Below are positions 18,134 to 26,741 of a stretch of DNA of 64,000 nt, piece by piece (position 1 is the first letter of the stretch; each line of letters opens with the position of its first letter). The stretch lies in contig NZ_LDRK01000018.1 in the NCBI RefSeq assembly GCF_001477055.1, positions 117,136 through 181,135 of the forward strand. The letters are read 5' to 3'. A program made the position numbers and the translations under genes. The notes beneath the pieces are model-generated. The model ran no database searches, was not told the DNA's origin, and worked only from the letters and a program-made list of their open reading frames with translations. The stretch comes from Leucobacter chromiiresistens (GTDB lineage: Bacteria; Actinomycetota; Actinomycetes; Actinomycetales; Microbacteriaceae).

Positions 18134-18826
18134 TTACTGCAGACCGTCGGGCGCACCGGCCGGCTCGGGCGAGCCGTCGAGGCCGCGGAGCTGCGACTGG
18201 ATGTACGACCGCAGCGTCGAGCGGTACTCGCTCTCGAACTGGCGCAGATCCTTGATCTTGTACTGGAGGTCGCTGCGCTCCTCGCCGAGCTGGCGGAGCT
18301 CCTCCGAGCGCTGCTTCTGCGCCTCGTCGACGAGCTGCTTGGCAGTGCGCTCGGCGTCCTGGATCATCTGATCGCGCTTCGCCTCGGCCTCCGAGATCAG
18401 CTTGTCGCGCGTCGCCTCGCCCTCGTGGACGTGCTTGTCGTGGAGCTCGAGCGCGAGCTGCAACATGGCGCTGGACTTCACCGCGTCGGGCTGGGGCACG
18501 GCGCCGCCCGTCTCGGCGACGGTCTGGCTCTGGGCGGGTGCGGCGGGCTGCGGCGTCGGCGCCGGAGCCTCGACCACGATGGTCTGCTCGGAGGCGGCTC
18601 CCTCGGAGTCCGCGCTCTCCGACACCGGCGAGCCCGCCTCGGCTGCAGCGAGCTTCTGCTTCAGCTCGTCGATCTGAGCGCGCAGCTCCGCCTTCTCCTG
18701 CTCGTGCTGACGGAGCTCCTCGACGATCGTGTCCAGGAAATCGTCGACTTGATCGAGATCGTATCCGTCGCGGAACTTCGTGATCGTGAACTTCTGGTTC
18801 ACGACATCTTCGGGAGTCAAGGCCAT
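18134..18826 (-). CDS. divIVA: DivIVA/Wag31-family polar growth protein
   Basis: Coiled-coil protein that marks poles and septa and directs cell-wall growth in actinobacteria. The 230-residue protein has the N-terminal membrane-binding domain MALTPEDVVNQKFTITKFRDGYDLDQVDDFLD with a following coil. A Pro/Ala/Gln linker spans residues 65-115, and a long heptad-rich coiled coil runs from 118 to 205. It sits between yggT and lspA at the end of the division block, as in other actinobacteria. It may be phosphorylated by a PASTA kinase such as the one at 38655, as Wag31 is in mycobacteria; that is an inference. Confidence 0.94.
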   Translation of the reverse strand: MALTPEDVVNQKFTITKFRDGYDLDQVDDFLDTIVEELRQHEQEKAELRAQIDELKQKLAAAEAGSPVSESADSEGAASEQTIVVEAPAPTPQPAAPAQSQTVAETGGAVPQPDAVKSSAMLQLALELHDKHVHEGEATRDKLISEAEAKRDQMIQDAERTAKQLVDEAQKQRSEELRQLGEERSDLQYKIKDLRQFESEYRSTLRSYIQSQLRGLDGSPEPAGAPDGLQ

Positions 18827-18916
18827 CGTTACGTCTCTTTCGCTTCGGGACCACTGACGTGGTCTAGAACAACGCTAGCAAATAAAGTCGGGTTCGCGCA
18901 GATGCGCAGGTCGCGG

Positions 18917-19210
18917 TTACCAGGCGGAGAGGATCGCGATCAGGATGAGGCACGAGATCATCGTGAGCAACCACCCGAGATCGAGCGCGACGCGGCCGAG
19001 CCGGATGGGCGGGAAGATCTTGCGGAACATGCGAATCGGGGGGTCGGTCACGGTGTAGACGAGCTCGACGAGCACCGCCCATACGCCTCGCGGCCGGAAC
19101 TGGCGGTTCAGCACCGTGACCCAGTCGAGCACGAACCGCGCCCAGAGCACGAAGGTGAAGATTCTGAGTGCCAGACGGAGGATGAACGCGATCGCGGCGA
19201 CGATCTCCAC
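18917..19210 (-). CDS. YggT family membrane protein
   Basis: A 97-residue protein with two hydrophobic segments (residues 4-26 and 74-95) and the YggT loop RPRGVWAVLVELVYTVTDPPIRMFRKIFPP between them. The family is found next to sepF in many bacteria and is thought to assist membrane or division functions; no precise role is established. GTG at 19210 starts 2 nt after the sepF stop, indicating coupled translation. Confidence 0.92.
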   Translation of the reverse strand: MEIVAAIAFILRLALRIFTFVLWARFVLDWVTVLNRQFRPRGVWAVLVELVYTVTDPPIRMFRKIFPPIRLGRVALDLGWLLTMISCLILIAILSAW

Positions 19211-19212
19211 GC

Positions 19213-19710
19213 TCAGGCCGACGGGGCTACGAAGAACGAGCCGCTGTCGTTCTTCTGCGAAAGATCGCTCCCGGTCTCGATGTGCTCGGGCGAGAGCAGG
19301 AAGACCTTGCTCGTCACGCGCTCGATGCGTCCGCTGAGCCCCATGGTGAGACCGCTCGCGAAGTCGATCAGGCGCTTCGCATCGCCATCCGTCATCCGGG
19401 AGACGTTCACGATGACGGGAATGCCGTCCCGGAAGCTCTCGGCGATGGTCTGCGCGTCGGCGTAGGCGGTGGGGTGCACCGTCAGGATCTCGTTCATCGG
19501 CTGCGAAGACGGCTGTCGCGTCGGCGTGACGCGGCGCAGCGGCGTGACCGCGGCCCGCTGGGCCGGCGGACGCGCGGCTTCCGGCTTCGGCGCCGGGGCG
19601 GTCTGCGCAGCGCGCGGGGCTGCCGGCTGGGCCGACTCGGCATTCTGGGCGTCGAGGTCTTCCTCGGCGAGGCCCAGGAACACCATGGTCTTCTTCAGCG
19701 GGTTGCTCAT
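19213..19710 (-). CDS. sepF: Cell division protein SepF
   Basis: Membrane-anchoring partner of FtsZ. The protein has 165 residues. The N-terminal amphipathic membrane-binding segment is [18 protein letters not shown]. An Ala/Pro-rich linker covers residues 22-70. The compact SepF domain (75-155) has [41 protein letters not shown] and [16 protein letters not shown] at 19710 is preferred because GGGAG lies 5 nt upstream. It lies between yggS and yggT, as usual. Confidence 0.95.
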   Translation of the reverse strand: MSNPLKKTMVFLGLAEEDLDAQNAESAQPAAPRAAQTAPAPKPEAARPPAQRAAVTPLRRVTPTRQPSSQPMNEILTVHPTAYADAQTIAESFRDGIPVIVNVSRMTDGDAKRLIDFASGLTMGLSGRIERVTSKVFLLSPEHIETGSDLSQKNDSGSFFVAPSA

Positions 19711-19740
19711 GTTTTCTCCCAACGGTGCGGTGGTTCGAGA

Positions 19741-20436
19741 CTACCGGGGCTCCGGGCGTTTCCCGGTGATTGCGCTCCCGATCCTCAGGTGTGTCGCGCC
19801 GGCCGCGATGGCCTCGCGATAGTCGTGCGTCATGCCCGCGGAGATCGCGTCGGCCTCGGGCGCGAGAGCCCGCACGCGCTCGGAGTAGCTCGCGAGTCGC
19901 TCGAACGCCGCGGAGGCGGGCTCGTCCAGTGGTGCCACGGCCATCACGCCGCGGAGCCGGAGCGCGGGAGCCTCGAGCACCCGCTCGGCGAGGCGCTCGA
20001 GCTCCTCCGGAGCCGCGCCTCCTCGTGCCGGATCCTCGGTGAGGTTCACCTGGAGGAACGCGTCGATCACGCGGTCGCCGTCGACGAGCGCGTCGACGAG
20101 ACGCTCCCGGTCGATCGAGTGGATCGCGTGCGCGTAGCGCGCGGCCTGGCGCGCCTTCTTCGTCTGCAGCTGACCGACGAAGTGCCAGCGCAGGTCGAGA
20201 TCGGAGAGGGCCTCGGCCTTCTCCTGCGCCTCCTGGTGGCGATTCTCCCCCATGTCGCGCACGCCGAGCGCCGCGAGCGCGGCGACCAGCTCGGCCGGGT
20301 GGAACTTGGTGACGACGATCAGGTCGACGTCCTCCGGGCTGCGGCCCGCATCCCGGCAGGCATCTGCGATCCCTGCGCGCACGCCGCGCAGACGCTCCTC
20401 GAGCCCGGGGAACGCCTCGCCGCTGGATTCGCTCAT
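19741..20436 (-). CDS. YggS-family pyridoxal-phosphate homeostasis protein
   Basis: A 231-residue single-domain PLP protein resembling the alanine racemase barrel. It balances pyridoxal phosphate and branched-chain amino acid pools. The PLP-binding Lys is in LIVVTKFHP near residue 44. Other blocks are MGENRHQEAQEKAE, WHFVGQLQTKKARQ, QVNLTEDPARGG and SAGMTHDYREAIAAGATHLRIGSAI. It starts 5 nt after ftsZ. In many actinobacteria a laccase-domain gene (pgeF/yfiH) stands between ftsZ and yggS; it is absent here. Confidence 0.94.
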   Translation of the reverse strand: MSESSGEAFPGLEERLRGVRAGIADACRDAGRSPEDVDLIVVTKFHPAELVAALAALGVRDMGENRHQEAQEKAEALSDLDLRWHFVGQLQTKKARQAARYAHAIHSIDRERLVDALVDGDRVIDAFLQVNLTEDPARGGAAPEELERLAERVLEAPALRLRGVMAVAPLDEPASAAFERLASYSERVRALAPEADAISAGMTHDYREAIAAGATHLRIGSAITGKRPEPR

Positions 20437-20441
20437 GCGGA

Positions 20442-21668
20442 CTACCTCAGGAACTCGGGGATGTCGAGGTCGTCGTCGTCGTCACCGTCGAATGCGGGGT
20501 CTGAGATCTGGGCCTCGACCGGAGGATTGGAGAGCACCTCGCCGAACTGCCCGGTGGGCGGATTCTGGGATCCCGACTCGCTCGCGGCCGACAGGCCCGA
20601 GTACGCCGCGCCGGCGCCGACCGAGGCGGCTCCGGCGGCGGCCGCGGGAGCCGCGACCTCGTCGAGGCTCTCCACGTGGCTGCCGCGCCGACCGCGCTCC
20701 GGTCCCGGCGCGGGAGCGGGCGTCTCGTCGTCGAACCCTGCGGCGATGACGGTCACGCGCACCTCGTCGCCGAGGGTGTCGTCGATGACGGTGCCGAAGA
20801 TGATGTTGGCCTCCGGGTGCACCACATCCTGCACGAGCGTCGAAGCCTCGTAGATCTCGCTCAGCGCCAGGTTCGACGACCCCTGGATCGAGAGCAGCAC
20901 GCCGTGCGCGCCCTCGACCGACGCCTCGAGCAGCGGAGAGGCGACGGCCAGCTCGGCGGCCTTGATGGCGCGGTCCGCGCCGCGCGCGGATCCGATGCCC
21001 ATGAGCGCCGCGCCCGCACCCTGCATGACCGATTTCACATCGGCGAAGTCGAGGTTGATGAGACCCGGCGTGGTGATGAGGTCGGTGATGCCGGAGACGC
21101 CCGCGAGCAGCACCTGATCGGCCGCGGCGAACGCCTCGATCATGCTGATGCCCGGCTCGCTGATGTCGAGGAGCCGGTCGTTGGGCACGACGATGAGGGT
21201 GTCGACGGCCTCGCGGAGCGTGTGCACCCCGGCGTCGGCCTGCGCTGCGCGCCGCTTGCCCTCGAAGCTGAAGGGGCGCGTCACGACGCCGATGGTGAGG
21301 GCGCCGATGGACTTGGCGATGCGCGCCACGACCGGAGCGGCGCCGGTGCCGGTGCCGCCGCCCTCACCCGCGGTCACGAACACCATGTCGGCGCCGGCGA
21401 GGGCCTCCTCGATCTCCTCAGCGTGGTCCTCGGCGGCGCGACGCCCCACCTCGGGGTCGGCGCCGGCGCCCAGCCCGCGGGTGAGCTCGCGGCCGACGTC
21501 GAGCTTGACGTCCGCATCGCTCAGCAGCAGCGCCTGAGCGTCGGTGTTGACCGCGATGAACTCGACGCCGCGCAGCCCGAGCTCGATCATCCGGTTGACC
21601 GCGTTCACGCCGCCGCCGCCGACGCCGACGACCTTGATCACCGCAAGGTAGTTCTGGTTCGCTGACAC
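20442..21668 (-). CDS. ftsZ: Cell division GTPase FtsZ
   Basis: Tubulin-like GTPase that forms the division ring. The protein has 408 residues. The GTP-binding loop GGGTGTG is at 103-109, NDRLLDI follows in the GTPase core, and the T7 loop [11 protein letters not shown] lies near 200. A Gly/Ala/Ser-rich linker runs from 315 to 385. The acidic C-terminal peptide ends LDIPEFLR, the docking site for SepF and FtsW. The start is GTG with GGAGG 6 nt upstream. Its 144-bp upstream region has an inverted repeat that may bind FtsR. Confidence 0.98.
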   Translation of the reverse strand: MSANQNYLAVIKVVGVGGGGVNAVNRMIELGLRGVEFIAVNTDAQALLLSDADVKLDVGRELTRGLGAGADPEVGRRAAEDHAEEIEEALAGADMVFVTAGEGGGTGTGAAPVVARIAKSIGALTIGVVTRPFSFEGKRRAAQADAGVHTLREAVDTLIVVPNDRLLDISEPGISMIEAFAAADQVLLAGVSGITDLITTPGLINLDFADVKSVMQGAGAALMGIGSARGADRAIKAAELAVASPLLEASVEGAHGVLLSIQGSSNLALSEIYEASTLVQDVVHPEANIIFGTVIDDTLGDEVRVTVIAAGFDDETPAPAPGPERGRRGSHVESLDEVAAPAAAAGAASVGAGAAYSGLSAASESGSQNPPTGQFGEVLSNPPVEAQISDPAFDGDDDDDLDIPEFLR

Positions 21669-21684
21669 GTGCTTCCTCCGCCCC

Positions 21685-21710
21685 TAACCTTCAACCTCTA
21701 CTTAAGGTTA
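21685..21710 (-). promoter_or_regulatory. Inverted repeat upstream of ftsZ, possible FtsR/MerR operator
   Basis: TAACCTT and its complement AAGGTTA are separated by 12 nt, and the spacer contains a further AGGTTG. The element starts 16 bases before the ftsZ GTG. MerR-family FtsR is known to activate ftsZ in Corynebacterium glutamicum, and this window encodes an FtsR. A related TTGAAGGTT word occurs before the MerR gene at 50756. Confidence 0.5.
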
Positions 21711-21812
21711 AGAGTTAGTATCGCCGTATACATTTCCTGCGCACCACCGTATGGGCGTGAGCGGTCGCGCACCGCTTGACACGCCGCGCGCCCGCCGAAA
21801 GAACGGCGCCCG

Positions 21813-22958
21813 CTACTCGAAGACCGGCGCCTCGGTCGCCGATACGTCGATGCGCGAGACCGACTGATCCGCGAGCGACGAGAGCATCGCCTGCAGCACC
21901 ACCGCCTTCCGGCGACTGTCATCGGCATCGCCCCAGATCACCGTGATCCCGCTCGCGAGAGCGAACGTGACATCCTGAGCGCTCGTCGCACTCGCGCCGG
22001 TGATCTGCCCGCGGAGATCCGCGGGCATGTCGCGCAGCGCGCGGGAGGCCGATCTGAACGCCGCTGAGCTCAGGTCGGTCAGCGCACCCTCCCCGAGCGG
22101 CACGCCGGCCGGCGCCGCGTCGGCGGAGCCGAGCAGCACGCCGGCCGCGTCGTAGAGCTGCACGCCCTCCGAGCCGGCGACCGAGATCACCGGAGTGCGC
22201 TCCTCGATGCGCACCACGAGGGTGTGCGGCGGAACGCGCTCGACGGCGTACCGCTGGATCACCGGAAACGGCTCGAGCGCCCGGTGCACCTCGCCGTCGT
22301 CGATCAGCGCGAGCGGGCGGCCCTCGAAGCGCTCGAGCGCCTCCTGCACCTTCCCCGCGTCGACGCTCTCCACGCCCGATACCTCGATCTCCCGCACTGC
22401 CATGAGCGGCGTGAACACGCCCGCCGCGACGAACAGCACCAGAGCCCCCACCGCCGCGAGTACGACGTACCAGCGCCGCCTGCGCCTGCGGGCCTCGGCC
22501 GAGAACCGGCGTCGCTCGCCGCGCGCCTGCCGCCTGCGCTGCCGAGCAGCCGCGGCGAGTCGTCGCTCGGCGACGCGCACGGGATCCTGCCCGGTCCCGC
22601 GAAAGCGCTCCAGCATCGGCCGGCGAGGCGCATCGAGCGCCCCGAGGTCGACGGTGGCGTGCTCGTCGCCGAGCGTCGCCCCGGGGCGCAGGGCAGCCGT
22701 TCTCGCCGCGCGCACGTCGCTCAGGTCGATCGTGCCGGCGGAGTCGGGGGCCGTCGCCGGCGTCCGCTCCGGCTGCGGCCCGCGGACGCGACTCAGCCGC
22801 GGTCGTGGCGGACCGGTCGGGCTCTCCCCAGTCGCCGGAACCGACGCCGGAACCGACGCCGGAGCCGCCCCCGGCCCGTGCCGGCGCTCGTCGAATTCGG
22901 TTCCCGACTCCGGGCGAGGGGCATCCGGAGTCCGATCGAAGCCGCCCGGGCGCTTCAC
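21813..22958 (-). CDS. ftsQ: Cell division protein FtsQ
   Basis: Bitopic divisome protein linking early and late division proteins. The protein has 381 residues. A long cytoplasmic, Pro/Arg-rich N-terminus covers residues 1-160 and ends in a very basic stretch. One membrane helix lies at 164-183. A POTRA domain (about 186-255, [21 protein letters not shown]) and the FtsQ beta domain follow. The GTG at 22958 overlaps the murC stop as GTGA, and the upstream frame is murC shadow. The cytoplasmic tail is much longer than in E. coli, as is common in actinobacteria. Confidence 0.93.
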   Translation of the reverse strand: MKRPGGFDRTPDAPRPESGTEFDERRHGPGAAPASVPASVPATGESPTGPPRPRLSRVRGPQPERTPATAPDSAGTIDLSDVRAARTAALRPGATLGDEHATVDLGALDAPRRPMLERFRGTGQDPVRVAERRLAAAARQRRRQARGERRRFSAEARRRRRRWYVVLAAVGALVLFVAAGVFTPLMAVREIEVSGVESVDAGKVQEALERFEGRPLALIDDGEVHRALEPFPVIQRYAVERVPPHTLVVRIEERTPVISVAGSEGVQLYDAAGVLLGSADAAPAGVPLGEGALTDLSSAAFRSASRALRDMPADLRGQITGASATSAQDVTFALASGITVIWGDADDSRRKAVVLQAMLSSLADQSVSRIDVSATEAPVFE

Positions 22959-24376
22959 CGGGCCTCGAGCTCGAACCGGTCGCGCAGTGCCGCCACCACC
23001 TGCGGAATGATGCGGTAGACGGTGCCGCAGCTCATCGTGACCATGACGTCGCCCGGCCGAGCGAAGCGCGCGAGATACGCCGCGGCGTCCTCCCACTCCG
23101 GCACGTAGGCCACGCGATCCGCGTCGCGGAAGTCGTCCGAGACCAGCGCCCCCGTCACCTCGGGCACCGGGTCCTCGCGCGCGCCATCCACGGCGAGCAC
23201 CACCGTGTGATCCGCGCCGCGCTCGAGCACCTCCGCGAACTCCCGATGGAACAGGCGCGTGCGACTGTAGAGATGGGGCTGATGGATCGCGATGAGCCGC
23301 CCGTCGCCGACGACCGCGCGCGCCGAATCGAGCAGCGCCGCGACCTCGGTCGGGTGGTGCGCGTAATCGTCGTACACGCGCACGCCGTTCACATCGGCGT
23401 GGAACTCGAAGCGGCGCTTCGTGCCCCCGAATGCGGCGATCGCCTGCAGCGCGGCGTCGGCCTCGAACCCGAGGCCCGTGAGCACGGCGAGCGCCCCCAC
23501 CGCGTTGACGGCGTTGTGCCGGCCGTAGACGGAGAGCTGCGCGTCGTACCGTTCGCCGTCGATCTCGACGGCGAAGCGCACCGGGCCGGAATCGTCGACC
23601 TCGACGATGCGGACGTCGGCGTGCTCCGCCTCGCCGAACGTGCGCACCGGGGCGTGCCCGCCCTGCTCGCGCAGCGCGGCGAGCACCTCGAGCGCGCCCG
23701 GGTCGTCGGCGGAGATCACGATCTGCTCCCGCGCTCCCCGCGCGAAGTCGACGAAAGCCTGCATGAACGCCTCGCGGGAGCCGTAGAAGTCGAGGTGCTC
23801 GGGATCGACGTTCGTGATGAGCGCCACGGCGGTGTCGTAGAGCAGGAAGGACTTGTCCGACTCGTCGGCCTCGATGACGAACAGGTCGTCCGAGCCGGTG
23901 CCCGAGCTCACCCCGAGCGACTCGATGACGCCGCCGTTGACGAACGACGGGTCGGCCCCCGCACCGAGCAGTCCCGTCACCACCATGCCGGTCGAGGTCG
24001 TTTTGCCGTGCGCGCCCGCGACCGAGACGACGCGTGCGCTTCGCGCCAGCCAGGCGAGGGCCTGCGAGCGGTGCAGCACGGGAAGTCCCGAGGCGAGCGC
24101 GCGCTGGTACTCGGGGTTGTCCGTCCAGAGCGCGCCCGTCACCACGAGCGTGTCCGCTTCGCCGACGTTCGCAGCGTCATGCCCGATCGCCACGGGGATC
24201 CCGAGCTCGACGAGCGCGTCGGTCGAGTAGTTCGCGCTGCGGTCGGAACCCGTCACGGCGACGCCCGCCTGGTGCATCATGCGGGCGATGCCGCTCATGC
24301 CCGAGCCGCCGATGCCGACGAAATGGACCCGCCCGAGTTCGTCGGGAATCTGCAGTTCGAGGTCGGGATAGATCAT
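22955..24376 (-). CDS. murC: UDP-N-acetylmuramate--amino acid ligase MurC
   Basis: Adds the first stem amino acid to UDP-MurNAc. The protein has 473 residues. The Rossmann N-terminus is [15 protein letters not shown], the ATP loop [11 protein letters not shown] is near 121-130, [10 protein letters not shown] follows, and the central-domain [10 protein letters not shown] leads to a C-terminal [17 protein letters not shown]-Ala is the usual substrate; glycine is used in bacteria with B-type peptidoglycan, so the substrate is open if this is a Microbacteriaceae. ATG at 24376 has GAGGAGG 4 nt upstream. An 86-bp gap with a hairpin separates it from murG. Confidence 0.96.
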   Translation of the reverse strand: MIYPDLELQIPDELGRVHFVGIGGSGMSGIARMMHQAGVAVTGSDRSANYSTDALVELGIPVAIGHDAANVGEADTLVVTGALWTDNPEYQRALASGLPVLHRSQALAWLARSARVVSVAGAHGKTTSTGMVVTGLLGAGADPSFVNGGVIESLGVSSGTGSDDLFVIEADESDKSFLLYDTAVALITNVDPEHLDFYGSREAFMQAFVDFARGAREQIVISADDPGALEVLAALREQGGHAPVRTFGEAEHADVRIVEVDDSGPVRFAVEIDGERYDAQLSVYGRHNAVNAVGALAVLTGLGFEADAALQAIAAFGGTKRRFEFHADVNGVRVYDDYAHHPTEVAALLDSARAVVGDGRLIAIHQPHLYSRTRLFHREFAEVLERGADHTVVLAVDGAREDPVPEVTGALVSDDFRDADRVAYVPEWEDAAAYLARFARPGDVMVTMSCGTVYRIIPQVVAALRDRFELEAR

Positions 24377-24412
24377 GGCGCCTCCTCAGCACGAATCAAC
24401 AGTCAAGCGTAC

Positions 24413-24456
24413 CCCGACGCGAGGCCTCCGCGGATGCGGACCCGCTGCGCGTCGGG
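24413..24456 (-). terminator. Hairpin between murG and murC
   Basis: CCCGACGCG and its complement frame a 26-nt structured loop in one of the few non-coding gaps of the division block. It could attenuate or process the transcript so that murC-ftsQ-ftsZ are set separately from upstream genes. Confidence 0.4.
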
Positions 24457-24462
24457 AGGCGC

Positions 24463-25545
24463 TCAGGTTCCGGGCGCGTCGATCGCCTCGCGCACCAGGT
24501 CGAACAGCCGCTCGGTGCCGTCCAGGCGTCCGGCTCCGCGCGCGCGCCGCGACATCTCCTCCAGGCGGGCGTCGTCGGTGAGGAGCGGCAGGAGCTCGTC
24601 GCGCACCCACTCGGGGGTGAGCTCCCCGTCGTCGACGAGCAGCGCGCCTCCCGCCCCGACGACACCGGCAGCGTTGAACCGCTGCTCGCCGTTGCCCACC
24701 GCGTAGGGCACGAGCACGGCGGGGATCCCGAGCCCGGAGAGTTCGCTCACGGTCGTCGATCCGGCCCGGGAGACGGCGAGGTCGCACGCCGCGAAGGCGA
24801 GGTCCATACGGTCGCAGTACGGGGTTACGACGTAGCCGGGCACTCCGGGGTCCTCGAGTTCGGTCAGGCCGCCCCAGACATGCAGCACCTGCACGCCGGC
24901 GTCGATCAGCGCTCGCGCCGAGCCCGAGATCCCCCGGTTCAGCGCCCGAGCACCGAGGGAGCCGCCCGTGACGAGCAGCGTGCGCCGCTCGGGGTCGAGG
25001 CCGAAGTGCCGTCGGGCGTCCGCGCGCAGCGCATCGCGATCGAGTCCGGTGATCTCCGGCCGCAGCGGCATGCCCGTGACGCGCGCCCCGGGCATCGGGG
25101 TGCCCGCGAACGTCACGGCGACGTGCGGGGTGCTCCGCGCACCCCAACGGTTCGCCATGCCCGGCTTCGCGTTGGCCTCGTGGATCACGACGGGGACGCG
25201 CTCCCGGGCTCCGGCCCGGTAGGCGGGAGCGGCGGCGTACCCGCCGAAGCCCACGACGACGTCGATGTCTCGAGCCCGGATCAGCCGGCGCACCTGCGTC
25301 ACTGCGCGTGCGAACCGGGCCGGGAATCGCACGGCGGCGAGGTCGGGGCGGCGAGGGAACGGCAGGCGCTCGATGTGCACCAGCTCGTACCCCCGCTCGG
25401 GCACGAGCCGGGCCTCGAGGCCCTCACGGGTGCCGAGCACCACGATGCCGGCCTCGGGCTCCTCGCGCCGGATGAGATCCGCGAGGGCGAGCAGCGGGTT
25501 CACGTGCCCGGCAGTGCCGCCGCCCGCGAGCAGGTAATTGGTCAT
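24463..25545 (-). CDS. murG: MurG N-acetylglucosamine transferase
   Basis: Membrane-associated GT28 enzyme that makes lipid II by adding GlcNAc to lipid I. The 360-residue protein has the N-terminal LLAGGGTAGHVNPLLALAD motif, GFGGYAAAPAY and HEANAKPGMANR. The C-terminal nucleotide-sugar domain has TGGSLGARALN, VSRAGSTTVSEL and GNGEQRFNA. ATG at 25545 overlaps the ftsW stop (ATGA), so flippase-type and transferase genes are translationally coupled. The start also matches the conserved N-terminus. Confidence 0.96.
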   Translation of the reverse strand: MTNYLLAGGGTAGHVNPLLALADLIRREEPEAGIVVLGTREGLEARLVPERGYELVHIERLPFPRRPDLAAVRFPARFARAVTQVRRLIRARDIDVVVGFGGYAAAPAYRAGARERVPVVIHEANAKPGMANRWGARSTPHVAVTFAGTPMPGARVTGMPLRPEITGLDRDALRADARRHFGLDPERRTLLVTGGSLGARALNRGISGSARALIDAGVQVLHVWGGLTELEDPGVPGYVVTPYCDRMDLAFAACDLAVSRAGSTTVSELSGLGIPAVLVPYAVGNGEQRFNAAGVVGAGGALLVDDGELTPEWVRDELLPLLTDDARLEEMSRRARGAGRLDGTERLFDLVREAIDAPGT

Positions 25546-26741
25546 CGCAGACCCCTCTCTTCGTCGTGTCGCGCGGCGTCCCGAGCGATCGAGATCACGA
25601 CCCCGATCGCGATGAGGCAGGCGATGAGGGCGGTGCCGCCGGCGCTGATGAGCGGCAGGGGCACGCCGAGCACGGGGAGCACGCCCACCACGACGGCGAT
25701 GTTCACGAACGCCTGCCCGACGATCCAGACGAGCACGCCGCCGACCACCGCTCGCCCGAAGCGGTCGCGGGCCCGCACGATGAGCCGCAGCATCACGACG
25801 GTCAGGGCGATGAACAGCACGACGACGAGCAGGGCGCCGATCAGCCCGAGCTCCTCGCCGATGATTGCGAAGATGTAGTCGTTGTCGGCAGCGGGCAGCC
25901 ACGACCATTTCGCCTTCGAGTTGCCGAGGCCGACCCCGAAGAGCCCCCCGCCCGCGAGCGCCCAGAGGCCGTGCGTCGCCTGCCAGTCGATGCCGCTGTA
26001 GTCGTCCGTTCCGCCGGCGTGGCTGAGGAGTCTCGCCATGCGGTTCGGGCTCGAGAGCACGAAGAAGGCGACGGCGAGAGCGCCGCCGATGGCAGTCACG
26101 CCGAGCGTTTTCCAGCTCATCCCGCCGAAGAACATGGCGCCGAACACCAGCGCGGCCATGATCATCACCGTTCCGAGATCCTTGCCGAGCAGCACGACGC
26201 CGAGCGCGATCAGGGCTCCCGGAATGACGACGGGGATCAGCTCGTGGCGCATCTGCCCGAAGAGCGGCTCCTTGCGCTGCATGACGGCGCCGACCCACAC
26301 CACCAGGGCGAGCTTCAGCGCCTCCGACGGCTGCGCGGTGACGCCGCCGAGCTGGATCCAGTTGCGGTTGCCCGCGACCTCGAAACCGAGGGGGGTGAAC
26401 ACGAGCAGCTGGAGCACGATTCCGAGACCGAAGAGCGCCCACGCGTATCGCTTCCAGAAGCTCACGGGCATCGCGGCGGCGACGAGCATCAGCGGGATGC
26501 CGATCACCGCGAAGATGACCTGCCGCCAGAAGCCGCCGAAGAAGCCCTGGTCGGCGAGGTACGAGGTGATGGAGGACGCCGAGAGCACCATGATGAGGCC
26601 GAACCCCACCAGCAGGAGGGTGAGCGTGTACAGCGCGATCACGGTGCGGTCCGAGCCGATGCGCAGCATCCCGCCCAGCCGGATCAGGGCCTGGGCGGGA
26701 GCACGGCCCGGTTCGCGCTCGCTCGTGCGCGCAGACATCAT
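25542..26741 (-). CDS. ftsW: Septal SEDS glycosyltransferase FtsW
   Basis: Polymerises lipid II into septal glycan together with its partner FtsI. The 399-residue protein has about ten membrane helices and the SEDS signatures VTAQPSEALKLALVVWVGA, LLGKDLGTVMIM, ADNDYIFAIIGEELGLIGALL and VPLPLISAGGTA near the C-terminus. The charged N-terminus is short. It overlaps murD by ATGA and murG by ATGA. Two adjacent ATG codons (26741 and 26738) could both serve as the start. Confidence 0.96.
   Translation of the reverse strand: MMSARTSEREPGRAPAQALIRLGGMLRIGSDRTVIALYTLTLLLVGFGLIMVLSASSITSYLADQGFFGGFWRQVIFAVIGIPLMLVAAAMPVSFWKRYAWALFGLGIVLQLLVFTPLGFEVAGNRNWIQLGGVTAQPSEALKLALVVWVGAVMQRKEPLFGQMRHELIPVVIPGALIALGVVLLGKDLGTVMIMAALVFGAMFFGGMSWKTLGVTAIGGALAVAFFVLSSPNRMARLLSHAGGTDDYSGIDWQATHGLWALAGGGLFGVGLGNSKAKWSWLPAADNDYIFAIIGEELGLIGALLVVVLFIALTVVMLRLIVRARDRFGRAVVGGVLVWIVGQAFVNIAVVVGVLPVLGVPLPLISAGGTALIACLIAIGVVISIARDAARHDEERGLR

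Noticed and set aside
17514..18854. 446-codon frame that would fuse lspA to an N-terminal Arg-rich region
   Set aside because: The first 240 codons lie out of frame over divIVA, which is clearly real. lspA starts at 18125.
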